From the NCBI GenBank assembly GCA_948938605.1, contig CARAIG010000079.1:1-64000 (forward strand): DNA of 64,000 nt, written 5' to 3'. Origin of the DNA: an uncultured Eubacteriales bacterium (lineage in GTDB: Bacteria; Bacillota; Clostridia; Christensenellales; CAG-314). A program made the position numbers and the translations under genes. Of this stretch, positions 34,121 through 43,994 are shown one piece after another (positions within the stretch are counted from its first letter, which is position 1; every line of letters begins with the position of its first letter). A model generated the notes under the pieces. The model saw nothing but the letters and a program-made list of their open reading frames with translations, was not told where the DNA came from and searched no databases.

Positions 34121-36874
34121 TTATTCGGAACGCAAACTTTCGACAGGATCTTTCTTTGCTGCTAAACTTGCGGGGATAAGTCCCGAAATAAGCGTTAATA
34201 CAATACTTACTCCAATCATTATAAACGCTTGCCAAATAGGCAGTGATGCAATTGTGTAAATACCGAATAGCGAACCCAAAATAAGGTTGATTACCAACGA
34301 TATTCCGTAAGTTAACAATATACCTATAACGCCGGAAGCTCCGCCGATAATAAACGTTTCGGCAATGAACAAATTGGATACGTCTTTTTTGCGTCCGCCG
34401 AGAGAACGTATAACGCCGATTTCCTTGATACGTTCGATTACCGATACATAGGTAATAATTGCAATCATAACGGTAGATACTACCAACGACAGCGCAGTAA
34501 ACGCAATTAACGCCACAGTAATTATATCGATAAATTGGTTAATCATTCCTATTACTATTTCCAACGTATCGGTGTACATTATGTCTTCGCGCTCAGTTGG
34601 CGCAACTTCAACGCCGTTAATCGTCAATGTTTTGTCACCGTTCCATTCGTTAAGGTAATCAGTTACTAAATTTTTATCGTTAAAACTAAGCGGATATATG
34701 GCTATTGTGCTGGGAATGCTTACTCCGCCCAAATCGCGCTTCGACAGCGAATACTCCATTTCCGCATTGCCGTTATTCATCATTGCGCTCATCATTGCTT
34801 GCATTGTGTCCATACTGCCCACAATGCCGATTTCGTCATATCTGTCAATGCCGTTTTCTGCATTTTCATTACGCATTGCAAACGAATAATTATACGTTAC
34901 GCAATTGAGCATATCGGCAAGGCTCGGCTTGCTGTCCGCATTTACCTTAATGGAAAAACTTTGCTTGTTGTTGTCATTAAGATATTTAACTATTTCGGAC
35001 GATTTACCCGTTTCAAGCACTTCGTCTATTAACTTTTCGGTGTAATAGAATCCCGATTTTAAAGCGCCGTAATTAATTGTGTCTTTGGGACGCAAAATAG
35101 CGGTAATCGTCAATTCCTTGGCACCGTCTTTTTTAGACATTTCTTCGACGGTAGGATTGTATGTAAACCTTGTATATTCGCCAAACGACTGCTTGTTGTA
35201 AATGTCATCGTTGGGATACCAGGTAAACTTTTTACCTAATAAGTCTTCGTATGAAATCCTTTCGCGGAATTTAGCGGGATTATTTTCGGCATCAACGGCA
35301 TTTTCCACAAGATTTACAAATTCGTCTTGACTGAAATATCCGTATTGCGCAAGCAGCAAATCGGTCAATGAAGTCTTGCTGTCCAATACAATCATAATTT
35401 CGTCCGCTTCGGTTGCAATTTTACCGTCGCCCAAAATATCGTACTGCGACAGTATGTAGTCGGAATTGTTTGGAGCAATGCGGAAACTTTCGGTAAACAT
35501 AGATATGTATGCTGCATATTGCGCGTATTCCGTCTTGCTTAACATTTTAGAGTACAATGTGTTAGCGGCAGACAACGACATATTTTTAGTTCCGTCAACC
35601 ATACTGAAATCGGTATACAAATTATTTGACAGATTGACTCCGTAACGTTTAATCATTGCCGAATAGTACTCGGAAGGCATTTGATCGACAAAATCGACAT
35701 ACTGCTGAGTAATTTTGTTTGTATAAACGACGCTTGCCATATCGCTCCCGCGGGAAACAAGGTATTCGACCATTTTATCGACGTTAACAAACCCGTTAAG
35801 AACTTTCATTTCATCGTCGCCGCTATTCATCATATTGTTCATTGCGGTATTGATTGCGTCAAAATTCATTGCTTCGGCGGAAATCGTAATTGGGTTACCG
35901 CTTAACATATCGTCTTGCATGCTTGCAATGTATCCCTTAACACCGCTGGAAACTCCCAAAACGGTGGCTACGCCGACAATTCCGATAGAGCCCGCAATAC
36001 ATACCAAAATAGTACGTTTTAGTTTAGACCACAAGTTCCTTGCCGACAGTTTAAATGCGCCCCAAGCCGACAATTTTGCCTTTTTCTGTTTTTTATCCTT
36101 TTTGCCATTTACGGGTTGTTGTTCGACAATATCGTTTGACGCAGACGGGCTTTCGGTAGCGGTTGATTCAACCGATTGTAAGTTTGTTTGTTCCCCGTCA
36201 TAAGGATTGCTGTCGTGAACTACTTCACCGTCCAACAAATTGATAATACGCGTGGAATACCTTTCGGCAAGTTCGGGGTTGTGCGTAACCATTATGACAA
36301 GACGTTCGTCGGCAATTTCCTTGATAATGTCCATTATCTGCACCGAAGTCGTAGTATCCAACGCCCCCGTAGGTTCGTCCGCAAGCAAAATTTCCGGTTC
36401 GTTGACTATTGCGCGCGCAATTGCTACGCATTGACATTGTCCGCCCGAAAGTTGATTAGGCTTTTTACGGTATTGACCTTTTAACCCTACTTTATCCAAC
36501 GCTTCGTGAGCGCGGCGGACGCGTTCCGCTTTGTCCACGCCCGAAATAGACAACGCCAATTCGACGTTTTCGGATATGGTTTGGTGAGGAATAAGGTTGT
36601 AACTTTGAAATACAAAACCTATGCTGTGGTTACGGTAGTTATCCCAATCGCGGTCGGTAAAACGCTTGGTGCTTATATCATTTATAAACAGTTCGCCGTC
36701 GGTGTAATGGTCAAGTCCGCCTATAATATTAAGCAACGTGGTTTTTCCGCAGCCGGACGGTCCTAAAATGGAAACGAATTCGTTTTTACGGAAAGTTAAA
36801 TCCACGCCTTTTAATGCGTGTACCGTTGTGTCCGCAACATGATAGTCTTTGATAATTTTACGTAATTTAAGCAT
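34121..36874 (-). CDS. MacB-like ABC protein: ATPase fused to FtsX-type permease
   Basis: A 917-residue fusion. The ATP domain (1-225) is of the LolD/MacB type: Walker A LGPSGCGKTT, Q-loop FVFQSYNLIPHQT, signature NQLSGGQCQCVAIARA, Walker B ILLADEPTGALD and His in MVTHNPEL. A linker rich in Gln/Lys precedes a first membrane segment (about 290-310), a large external domain (about 315-770) and three C-terminal segments (about 775-905, FtsX/MacB_PCD). This is a mechanotransmission-type transporter, typically exporting peptides or lipoproteins or regulating cell-wall enzymes. The signature has CQC where MQR is common; an Arg that usually follows LSGGQ is therefore Cys. Monocistronic, with promoter and operator-like dyad upstream. 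Confidence 0.9.
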   Translation of the reverse strand: MLKLRKIIKDYHVADTTVHALKGVDLTFRKNEFVSILGPSGCGKTTLLNIIGGLDHYTDGELFINDISTKRFTDRDWDNYRNHSIGFVFQSYNLIPHQTISENVELALSISGVDKAERVRRAHEALDKVGLKGQYRKKPNQLSGGQCQCVAIARAIVNEPEILLADEPTGALDTTTSVQIMDIIKEIADERLVIMVTHNPELAERYSTRIINLLDGEVVHDSNPYDGEQTNLQSVESTATESPSASNDIVEQQPVNGKKDKKQKKAKLSAWGAFKLSARNLWSKLKRTILVCIAGSIGIVGVATVLGVSSGVKGYIASMQDDMLSGNPITISAEAMNFDAINTAMNNMMNSGDDEMKVLNGFVNVDKMVEYLVSRGSDMASVVYTNKITQQYVDFVDQMPSEYYSAMIKRYGVNLSNNLYTDFSMVDGTKNMSLSAANTLYSKMLSKTEYAQYAAYISMFTESFRIAPNNSDYILSQYDILGDGKIATEADEIMIVLDSKTSLTDLLLAQYGYFSQDEFVNLVENAVDAENNPAKFRERISYEDLLGKKFTWYPNDDIYNKQSFGEYTRFTYNPTVEEMSKKDGAKELTITAILRPKDTINYGALKSGFYYTEKLIDEVLETGKSSEIVKYLNDNNKQSFSIKVNADSKPSLADMLNCVTYNYSFAMRNENAENGIDRYDEIGIVGSMDTMQAMMSAMMNNGNAEMEYSLSKRDLGGVSIPSTIAIYPLSFNDKNLVTDYLNEWNGDKTLTINGVEVAPTEREDIMYTDTLEIVIGMINQFIDIITVALIAFTALSLVVSTVMIAIITYVSVIERIKEIGVIRSLGGRKKDVSNLFIAETFIIGGASGVIGILLTYGISLVINLILGSLFGIYTIASLPIWQAFIMIGVSIVLTLISGLIPASLAAKKDPVESLRSE

Positions 36875-36934
36875 TGTAAATATCTCCTGTTATAGTGTCG
36901 TCTAACCGTCAATGCCAAACATTTTCACTTAAAT

Positions 36935-36963
36935 ATCTTAGACATTTTTAAATGTAATGTCAA
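36935..36963 (-). promoter_or_regulatory. Promoter and operator-like dyad of the MacB-like gene
   Basis: Minus-strand TTGACA and TAAGAT with a 17-base spacer. The dyad GACATT-N9-AATGTC (36941-36961) fills the spacer and reaches into the -35 box, a position where a repressor would block polymerase. Confidence 0.7.
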
Positions 36964-37096
36964 GCAAATACTCCTTATATTACTATGCAAATAATAAACT
37001 ATAAAACTGAAAATTTGTTTAAAATCACTTTTTTAATAAGCAAAATTTATTGCATTATACTTAATTTCTATATTATAAAAATGACACTAAAAATTG

Positions 37097-37127
37097 TTGA
37101 CACATACCCTGATAACGGTGCTATAAT
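37097..37127 (+). promoter_or_regulatory. Promoter of the flavin-binding BspA-like lipoprotein
   Basis: TTGACA and TATAAT with a 19-base spacer; the -10 is extended (TGCTATAAT), which may compensate for the long spacer. The leader is about 63 bases and ends in AAAGGGG. Confidence 0.65.
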
Positions 37128-37196
37128 ATGCCCGTTATTTATGATGTGAAATATAATTCACATTATAAAAATAATATAAAATAAAGGGGAAAAAAT

Positions 37197-39320
37197 ATGA
37201 AAAAGTACTTACGGATTATTTCAGTCGTAATCGCTCTTGTAATGGTATTGGCAATTGTTGCCGCATGCTCGCAAACTACATATACCGTTACTTACAAAGA
37301 CGGCGACAGTACCGTTTACACGCAAAAAGTTTTAGAAGGCGAAAAAGCCGCTAAAATTGCCGCACCGCAAAAACAAGACTACAATTTTGTAGCATGGCAA
37401 TTAAACGATGCGGACTACAATTTTGATACGCCCGTAACAAGCGACATTACTTTGTCGGCAAAATACGCTCCTAATACGCCCGACGACGGTTTAAGCGAAT
37501 CGGTTCGCAACGTATTGAACGAACTTGTTCCGAATGCGGAATTTGCAGTAAAATCGGCAACGATGTTAAATAACGTTAAAGCAATTTACACCGCAACAAA
37601 AGACGGTAAAGTGACAAATATTATTTATTTGGAAAAAGAAAACACTTTTATCAAACCCGTTAAATTATACGTAGCGGTAGACAACGACAACAAAGTAGCC
37701 GCATTAAAAGTAACAAGCGATTTCCATTCGGCAAATACATCGCTTAAACCCGGCGATCTCGGCATTATCGGTTCAAACAGCAGCACATTGGAAGCAAACT
37801 TCGACAAAGTAACAGGCGCTACGGTAACGTCTAATACAGTTAAAGAACTTGCGTTGATTGCACTTGAACAAGCAGCCGCTCTCAACGGCGGTTCGCAACA
37901 ACCTGTCGATCCCGACAACCCGTTAGTTATCGACAACGGTTTCCAATTCAACAGCAAAACAGGCGAAATCGTAGATTACGTAACATCCGCAAAAGCGCTG
38001 CTTATTCCATCGGAAATTCGCGGAGTAAAAGTAGTAACTCTCGGCGAAAACCTGTTTAAAGGCGACAACACTATCGAAACAATTATTATTCCCACATCGG
38101 TAACGGAAATAAAATTCGGCGCTTTCCAAGATTGCACAAAATTGCAACACGTTATTTTCGAACAAAGAGAAGCCGCCGATCCCATTGCTTTCGGCACAAA
38201 TTTATTTAAAGGCTGCACCGCATTGGAAGAAATAACTTGGCCGTCCAACGCGAAATCATTGCCGAGTTATGTTTTCGAAGACTGCACAAGTCTTACTACT
38301 GTTTACAACTTAGACAAAGTTATGAATGTTGGCGTAGGCGCATTTAAAGGCTGCCAAAAACTCGAAAACGTTAATCTTGCAGGTTGCTACGTTATAGGCA
38401 GCAGCGCATTCGAAAATTGCGCTTCGCTTGCAAACATTACAATTGCAAACACAGTCAATTCAATAGGCGAAAAAGCATTTGCAAATTGCTCGTCTCTTAC
38501 GGAATTTAACATTCCCGCATCGCTTAACACTATTAACCTTAATGTTTTAGAAGGCTGCGACAAACTCGCTAAAATCACAGTTGACGCCGCCTCGACAAAA
38601 TATACTGCAAAAGACAACGTATTGTATACTGTAAACTCGGCAAAAGACGCTACAAGTTTATATTTCGTTCCGTCGTTTGTTACAACATTCGAATTGCCTG
38701 CAACGGTTACAAGTATTGCTTCGACTGCATTCAACTCCTGCGACAAATTAACGGCAGTAACAGTAGAAAGCGGTTCAACAAAATATGCGGCTGTTGACGG
38801 CGTTTTGTACCAAATCAACGCAAGCGGAATCAAAACAAACCTTACTTACGTTCCTGCCAAATATCAAGGACAAGTAACTTTGTTTGAAGGAACTTCCTTT
38901 ATAGACACAAACGCTCTTGTAAACGCAACCGGTATAACCAAGATTGTTATAGAAGAAAACAACGTAAACTTTGTAGAATTGGATCACGTAATTTACCGCA
39001 AAGCAAACGCTACCGCTACAACGTTTACCCTTGTTACCGCTAACCGCGATTACGAAGGAATTGTAACCATACTTGACGGCAACGCCGATTACACCCTTTC
39101 GACAATTTCCGCAGGCGCATTTGCCAACAGCAAGATTACGGGCATTAGATTTACCCAATCCAAACATACTAATGTCAGTTTAAATCAAACCATCTTTAAA
39201 AACGTTAACGAAGGATTTAAAATTTATGCCGACGCGTCGTGGAAAATTACTCTTACAGGCACTGCTTACAGCAAATGGACGCAAGTAGCCGATATGATAG
39301 AGTGGACAACAGCGGAATAA
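37197..39320 (+). CDS. Lipoprotein with FMN_bind (predicted flavinylated) and BspA-like repeats
   Basis: A 707-residue surface lipoprotein. Signal peptide with lipobox IVAAC (Cys24), an InlB B-repeat-like module (about 28-91), an FMN_bind domain of NqrC/RnfG/PplA type (about 98-228) and then BspA-like LRR_5 repeats (about 250-690: repeating FxGCxxLxxVxxxxSVxxIGxxAFxxC units). The FMN_bind module ends with DKVTGATVTS, the site where ApbE attaches FMN; Thr209 would carry it. ApbE is encoded 12 kb away. Predicted role: extracytosolic electron carrier on the cell surface, with repeats for binding or display. AAAGGGG precedes the ATG. Monocistronic. Confidence 0.85.
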   Translation: MKKYLRIISVVIALVMVLAIVAACSQTTYTVTYKDGDSTVYTQKVLEGEKAAKIAAPQKQDYNFVAWQLNDADYNFDTPVTSDITLSAKYAPNTPDDGLSESVRNVLNELVPNAEFAVKSATMLNNVKAIYTATKDGKVTNIIYLEKENTFIKPVKLYVAVDNDNKVAALKVTSDFHSANTSLKPGDLGIIGSNSSTLEANFDKVTGATVTSNTVKELALIALEQAAALNGGSQQPVDPDNPLVIDNGFQFNSKTGEIVDYVTSAKALLIPSEIRGVKVVTLGENLFKGDNTIETIIIPTSVTEIKFGAFQDCTKLQHVIFEQREAADPIAFGTNLFKGCTALEEITWPSNAKSLPSYVFEDCTSLTTVYNLDKVMNVGVGAFKGCQKLENVNLAGCYVIGSSAFENCASLANITIANTVNSIGEKAFANCSSLTEFNIPASLNTINLNVLEGCDKLAKITVDAASTKYTAKDNVLYTVNSAKDATSLYFVPSFVTTFELPATVTSIASTAFNSCDKLTAVTVESGSTKYAAVDGVLYQINASGIKTNLTYVPAKYQGQVTLFEGTSFIDTNALVNATGITKIVIEENNVNFVELDHVIYRKANATATTFTLVTANRDYEGIVTILDGNADYTLSTISAGAFANSKITGIRFTQSKHTNVSLNQTIFKNVNEGFKIYADASWKITLTGTAYSKWTQVADMIEWTTAE

Positions 39321-39337
39321 TAAACTACTCCTACTTT

Positions 39338-39373
39338 AAAGAGCGAAGAATTTTAAAATTCTTCGCTCTTTTA
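39338..39373. terminator. Bidirectional terminator between the flavin lipoprotein and dnaE
   Basis: AAAGAGCGAAGAATTTT pairs perfectly with AAAATTCTTCGCTCTTT, with A and T runs on either side. It serves the lipoprotein on the plus strand and dnaE on the minus strand. Confidence 0.9.
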
Positions 39374-39431
39374 ATTCCTATGGGAATAGCCCGTTACCGC
39401 TTCCTATTATTTTGCAAAACCGTTTTATACG

Positions 39432-42400
39432 CTATCTTTCCACAAACAATACATTGCTTTCCCCTAAAATATCGGCGAGTTCGTACTCGATACCGCTGCA
39501 ACGGCGGACTTTGTTAGGCAAAATGTACGTTTTGCCTTCCAACTTGATTTTTACGGGGACGTCGCCTTCGTAGTCGTGAAGAGTATCAAGCAATTTATTA
39601 TACTTTTCTTCGTCGCGGACATCCATTTTAAGATACAACGTAACTTTTGTTGCGGGTATTTCTTCCGCGGGCGTTTGTTCCTTGTTTTCGGCGCGGGGAT
39701 TGACAAGTTCGCGGACGTTGATTTTGTAGCCGTCGCGCGATTCGGCAATACTGCCTTTAATTACCACAAACGAATCGGCTGCAAACAATGTTTTGTATTT
39801 TTCGTACGTTGCGCCGTATAACGCCACTTCGATAGAATCAAATTTATCTTCCATAACGGCAAAGCCCATACGGTTGTTTTCCTTGCCCACCACTACGCGT
39901 ATTTCCCGCAATATTCCGCCGGTTGTTACAAAACGTTTGTTTACTTCGGGATGGACATACGTTGTTTCGCCGTCATCGTTTTCGACGGGGATTTGCGCTG
40001 TTTCGGACGTGTTAAAGTCGAAGCGGAACTTGCTTGCAATTTCATCATAGTCGTCCAAAGGCGAACCTGTCATATAAAGTCCTAACACTTCGTTTTCGTA
40101 GTTATATAGTATTTGCTTGGGAAATTCCTTTACTTGCGGACGTTCGACCGTTGCGCTTTGCGCAAGGTCGGGAATCATATCGAACAATGAAATTTGTCCG
40201 TCGGCGTTGCGCTTGCGGCGTTCCATTACGTCGTTTAATTCTTCCGCATACCACTGCATCATATCCGCCCTTGTACGGTTAAAGCAGTCAAAAGCGCCGC
40301 CCTTAATAAAGTTTTCCACTAAACGCTTGTTTATGAAACTTGCGCACCTTTCAAACAAGTTGGTCATATCGGCAAATTCACCGCCGCGTTCGCGTTCGTC
40401 AACTATCTGTTTAACCACGCCAACGCCGATATTTTTAATTCCGCCCAAACCAAAACGGATAGAGCCGTCTTCAACGCGGAATTCGTCCCGACTTTTGTTA
40501 ACGCAAGGGGGCAAAATTTTAATACCGATCGACTTGGCGTATTCCATATATTTTTTAATTTGCGAAATATCGGTAATACGGTTATTCAGCAATGCGCAGA
40601 TAAATTCGACGGGATAGTAATTTTTAAGCCAAGCCGTTTGATAAGTTACGTAAGCATAACACGTCGCGTGCGACTTGTTAAAAGCATATTGCGAAAAGTC
40701 GTCCAACTGCTTGTATATTGCCAAAGCTACGTCTTCGGGTATTCCGTTATTTACACAACCGGGAACAGTCTCCGCCTTTTTAGCCTTTTTAATGATTTTT
40801 TCGTCGGTAGCAAGTTTACCGTCCGCCCAAGTTCCGCCGTGAACAAACAGTTCGCCCAAGTCCTTCATCATTTGAGCTTTTTTCTTACTCATTGCATAAC
40901 GGACGTTATCCGCAAGCGCGGTGGAAAACCCTGCAAGTTTTTGTACAAGTTGCATAACTTGTTCCTGATAAACTATACAGCCGTTTGTAACCGACAGTAT
41001 GCTTTCCATTGACGGATGCAAATACTGTATTTTGGATTTGTCGAATTTACATTCAATATAGTTGCCTATATACTGCATAGGTCCCGGTCGGTACAAACTG
41101 ATACCTGCGATAATTTCTTCCAAACCCGTCGGCTTCATCTTGCGCATAAGGTCGCACATACCGCCGCTTTCAAGTTGGAAAATGCACATCGTATCGCCCG
41201 AACTTATAAGGTTAAATACGTTGGGATCGGAATAGTCGTCCTTGGAAAAGTCTACTTTTACGCCGCAGTCTTCATAAACGTAATCGCAAGCCTTTTTTAT
41301 GTCGGTAAGCGTCCTAAGCCCCAAAAAGTCCATTTTAAGCAAGCCAAGTTCTTCTACTTCGACCATATTATACTGAGTGGTGACAATACCGCCCTTGGCT
41401 AAACTACCGCCGTTAGTCTGCAAAGGCACGTGATCAGAAACTTTTTCGCGACAGATAACAACGCCTGCCGCGTGCATACCTGTTTGTCGGGGCGAACCTT
41501 CCACGCGCAAAGCAATATCGATTAACTTGTGTGTTGCGGGGTCGTTGTAGGCTTGTACAAGTTCGTCGGATATATACGTATCTTCGGGTTTTTTGTACGG
41601 CTTTTGTCCAAGCAGATGACGCAATGTATATTTAAAACCGTCGGGAACCATTTTAGCCAAACGGTTAGATTCGCTAATAGGCACACGCAACACGCGCGCA
41701 ACGTCGCGAATGGCATTTTTTGCCGCCATCGTGCCGAACGTAACAATCTGACAAACGTTGTCGTTGCCATACTTTTCGTGTACGTAGTCGATAACTTCGC
41801 CGCGCCTGTCCATACAAAAGTCCACGTCGAAATCGGGCATAGATTTACGTTCGGGGTTAAGGAAACGTTCGAACATCAAGTTAAAGCGGAACGGTTCAAC
41901 TTCGGTAATGCCTATTAAGTACGCTATTACGCTGCCCGCGCCGCTACCCCTGCCCGGACCTACCGGTATACCGTTGGTTTTGGCGTAGTTAATGAAGTCC
42001 CACACAATAAGGTAGTAATCGACAAAACCCATATTGCATATAACGCTGTATTCGTATTCGATACGGTCGCGTATTTCCTGCGTGCAGTTAGGATACTTGA
42101 CTTTAAGCCCCTCCTCCAACAAGTAACGCAAATATTCGGCAGACGTCATATTGTTTGGGGGCGTATACAGCGGCAGTAACTTTTCCTTGCCGAAGTCGAC
42201 GTTACATTTTTCCGCTATTTCCAATGTATTTGTAATTGCTTCGGGGACGTTGGGAAAAAGTTTTTCCATTTCTTCACAGGTTTTAAGATAAAACTCTTCG
42301 CCTTGGAATTTCATACGGTCGGTATCGTCAACGTACTTACCCATTGCAACGCACATCATTATATCCTGAATTTCCGCGTCTTCCTTGTTTAGGTAGTGAA

Positions 42401-43010
42401 CGTCGTTGGTTACGACCACTTTAATGTCCAACTCGCGCGCAAGCGCAATCAACTGCGGCATTACCGCGTCTTCGTCCGCTATACCGTGACGCTGAATTTC
42501 AATGTAATAGTCTTCGCCGAACAGTTCCTTGTATTCAAGCGCCAACGCCTTGGCGTCATCGGGACGGTCTGCCAAAAACAGACGGGGCAGTTGTCCCGCA
42601 ATGCAGGCAGACAAACAAATAATACCTTCGCTGTACTTTTTTAACGTTTCGAAGTCGATACGCGGTTTATAGTAAAAACCTTCAACCCAAGCAATGGAGT
42701 TGAGCCTGCACAAGTTGTAGTAACCGACGTTATTTTTTGCAAGCAAAATAAGGTGGAAGTATTCCTTGTTTTCGTAGCCTACGCCGTGCAAATTTTCACA
42801 CATATAAAATTCGCAGCCTATAATAGGTTTAATTCCCTTTTCCTTTGCCGCCTTTAAAAACTTCCAAGCGCAATACATATTGCCGTGGTCGGTAACTGCT
42901 ATCGCGGGCATTCCGTATTCAATACACCTGTTAAGCATATCGTCGATTCGTGTTGCGCCGTCTAACAAACTGTATTCGGTGTGTAAGTGTAAATGTACAA
43001 AAGGTTTCAT
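39432..43010 (-). CDS. dnaE: DNA polymerase III subunit alpha
   Basis: A 1192-residue replicative polymerase of the DnaE1 type. The N-terminal PHP domain (HLHLHTEYSLLDGA at residues 5-18, later VTDHGNMYC and HYLNKEDA) is followed by the polymerase core with PGRGSGAGSVIAYL, the metal-binding PDFDVDFCMDRRGEVIDYV and QTGMHAAGVVI, then the helix-hairpin-helix and OB domains near the C-terminus. Together with PolC-type enzymes DnaE acts in lagging-strand synthesis in most Bacillota; a PolC is not in this window, so its role here may be wider. Last gene of the murB-whiA-dnaE unit, 39 bases downstream of whiA. Confidence 0.97.
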   Translation of the reverse strand: MKPFVHLHLHTEYSLLDGATRIDDMLNRCIEYGMPAIAVTDHGNMYCAWKFLKAAKEKGIKPIIGCEFYMCENLHGVGYENKEYFHLILLAKNNVGYYNLCRLNSIAWVEGFYYKPRIDFETLKKYSEGIICLSACIAGQLPRLFLADRPDDAKALALEYKELFGEDYYIEIQRHGIADEDAVMPQLIALARELDIKVVVTNDVHYLNKEDAEIQDIMMCVAMGKYVDDTDRMKFQGEEFYLKTCEEMEKLFPNVPEAITNTLEIAEKCNVDFGKEKLLPLYTPPNNMTSAEYLRYLLEEGLKVKYPNCTQEIRDRIEYEYSVICNMGFVDYYLIVWDFINYAKTNGIPVGPGRGSGAGSVIAYLIGITEVEPFRFNLMFERFLNPERKSMPDFDVDFCMDRRGEVIDYVHEKYGNDNVCQIVTFGTMAAKNAIRDVARVLRVPISESNRLAKMVPDGFKYTLRHLLGQKPYKKPEDTYISDELVQAYNDPATHKLIDIALRVEGSPRQTGMHAAGVVICREKVSDHVPLQTNGGSLAKGGIVTTQYNMVEVEELGLLKMDFLGLRTLTDIKKACDYVYEDCGVKVDFSKDDYSDPNVFNLISSGDTMCIFQLESGGMCDLMRKMKPTGLEEIIAGISLYRPGPMQYIGNYIECKFDKSKIQYLHPSMESILSVTNGCIVYQEQVMQLVQKLAGFSTALADNVRYAMSKKKAQMMKDLGELFVHGGTWADGKLATDEKIIKKAKKAETVPGCVNNGIPEDVALAIYKQLDDFSQYAFNKSHATCYAYVTYQTAWLKNYYPVEFICALLNNRITDISQIKKYMEYAKSIGIKILPPCVNKSRDEFRVEDGSIRFGLGGIKNIGVGVVKQIVDERERGGEFADMTNLFERCASFINKRLVENFIKGGAFDCFNRTRADMMQWYAEELNDVMERRKRNADGQISLFDMIPDLAQSATVERPQVKEFPKQILYNYENEVLGLYMTGSPLDDYDEIASKFRFDFNTSETAQIPVENDDGETTYVHPEVNKRFVTTGGILREIRVVVGKENNRMGFAVMEDKFDSIEVALYGATYEKYKTLFAADSFVVIKGSIAESRDGYKINVRELVNPRAENKEQTPAEEIPATKVTLYLKMDVRDEEKYNKLLDTLHDYEGDVPVKIKLEGKTYILPNKVRRCSGIEYELADILGESNVLFVER

Positions 43011-43049
43011 TTGTTCTCCTATGCCGTATAAAAGCTGTCCGATTAAAAA

Positions 43050-43994
43050 TTATAAGGCTGTGTTAGCAAGTTCAATCAATTTTGCAAAACGGTGATTTGC
43101 TCCGCTTTTGGATATTTGCAGTTTTGCCGCAATTTCGTCAAGCGTTGCTTCGGGATATGCTTCGCGCATATCGGCAACGTCCTTCAACTGTTGGGTAAGA
43201 CTGTTGTACAATCCTTTTTGTTTTAATACGCGTATGGCGTGTAACTGGTTTTGCGCCGCCGCAACCGTCTTGTCGATATTTGCCACCGAACAGTTATTTT
43301 GACGGTTTATCTTGTTGCGCATACTGCGTCCTGCAATAATGTTGTCTAATTTCAAACGACTGTGCGTTGCATAAATATACGCTAAAAAATCCGCTATCTT
43401 TTCGCTGTCCTTTAAGTACAGGACTATATGGTTTTTACGTTCAAGCAATTTCAAGTCCAGCGCGCTGTACGAGTTTTGTACCGCACAGGCAAATGCCATA
43501 TCGGAAAAACGCAATTCAAGGTGATATTTAGCGGTATTTTTATTTTCTTCATTGTATATGTCCCCTACGGGAATAACAACCGAACCCGACGACAAAAACA
43601 GTCCTTGCATAAACGCTTTTTTGCAGCACTCGTTTTGCGGAATGACGGAGTCGACGTTATCAAGCAACGCAAACGTATTATCGGCGTGACTTGTTAAAAA
43701 CAGCTTGTCCCCTAAATTATCTTCGAAATTGCAACTGTATACCGCAACCCCTTTGACGTTAACGTTTCGGCTTTCGATTTGCGCATTGCAAGACAAATGC
43801 CTGTTTGCCAAGTCCTTGCACATTACCAAAAAGTCGTGATTGTCGCTTTCGACGGTAAAATAAAACTTTTTATATTCTAACGTTAGGGAACCTATGGCTT
43901 TTAAAACGGCAGTCAAAAAAGAGCGCGCACAGCACCCTTTGATATTTTTGACAGATTTTAAAACTTCACTTTTAACTTCCTGCGAAAACGTCAT
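43050..43994 (-). CDS. whiA: DNA-binding protein WhiA
   Basis: A 314-residue WhiA. The N-terminal LAGLIDADG homing-endonuclease-like domain (TFSQEVKSEVLK at the start, KAFMQGLFLSSGSV near 135) is followed by the C-terminal helix-turn-helix (MREAYPEATLDEIAAKLQISKSGANHRFAKLIELA). Regulates cell division and chromosome segregation in Gram-positives and sporulation septation in actinomycetes. Its start lies inside the last 23 bases of murB. The usual neighbours RapZ and YvcK (GlmR), which normally sit between murB and whiA, are absent here. Followed by dnaE. Confidence 0.93.
   Translation of the reverse strand: MTFSQEVKSEVLKSVKNIKGCCARSFLTAVLKAIGSLTLEYKKFYFTVESDNHDFLVMCKDLANRHLSCNAQIESRNVNVKGVAVYSCNFEDNLGDKLFLTSHADNTFALLDNVDSVIPQNECCKKAFMQGLFLSSGSVVIPVGDIYNEENKNTAKYHLELRFSDMAFACAVQNSYSALDLKLLERKNHIVLYLKDSEKIADFLAYIYATHSRLKLDNIIAGRSMRNKINRQNNCSVANIDKTVAAAQNQLHAIRVLKQKGLYNSLTQQLKDVADMREAYPEATLDEIAAKLQISKSGANHRFAKLIELANTAL

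Larger units (their letters stand above)
36875..37196. other. Divergent region between the MacB-like gene and the flavin lipoprotein gene
   Basis: Holds a minus-strand promoter with a dyad and a plus-strand promoter with an extended -10. The AT-rich middle (36965-37090) shows nothing further. Confidence 0.6.
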
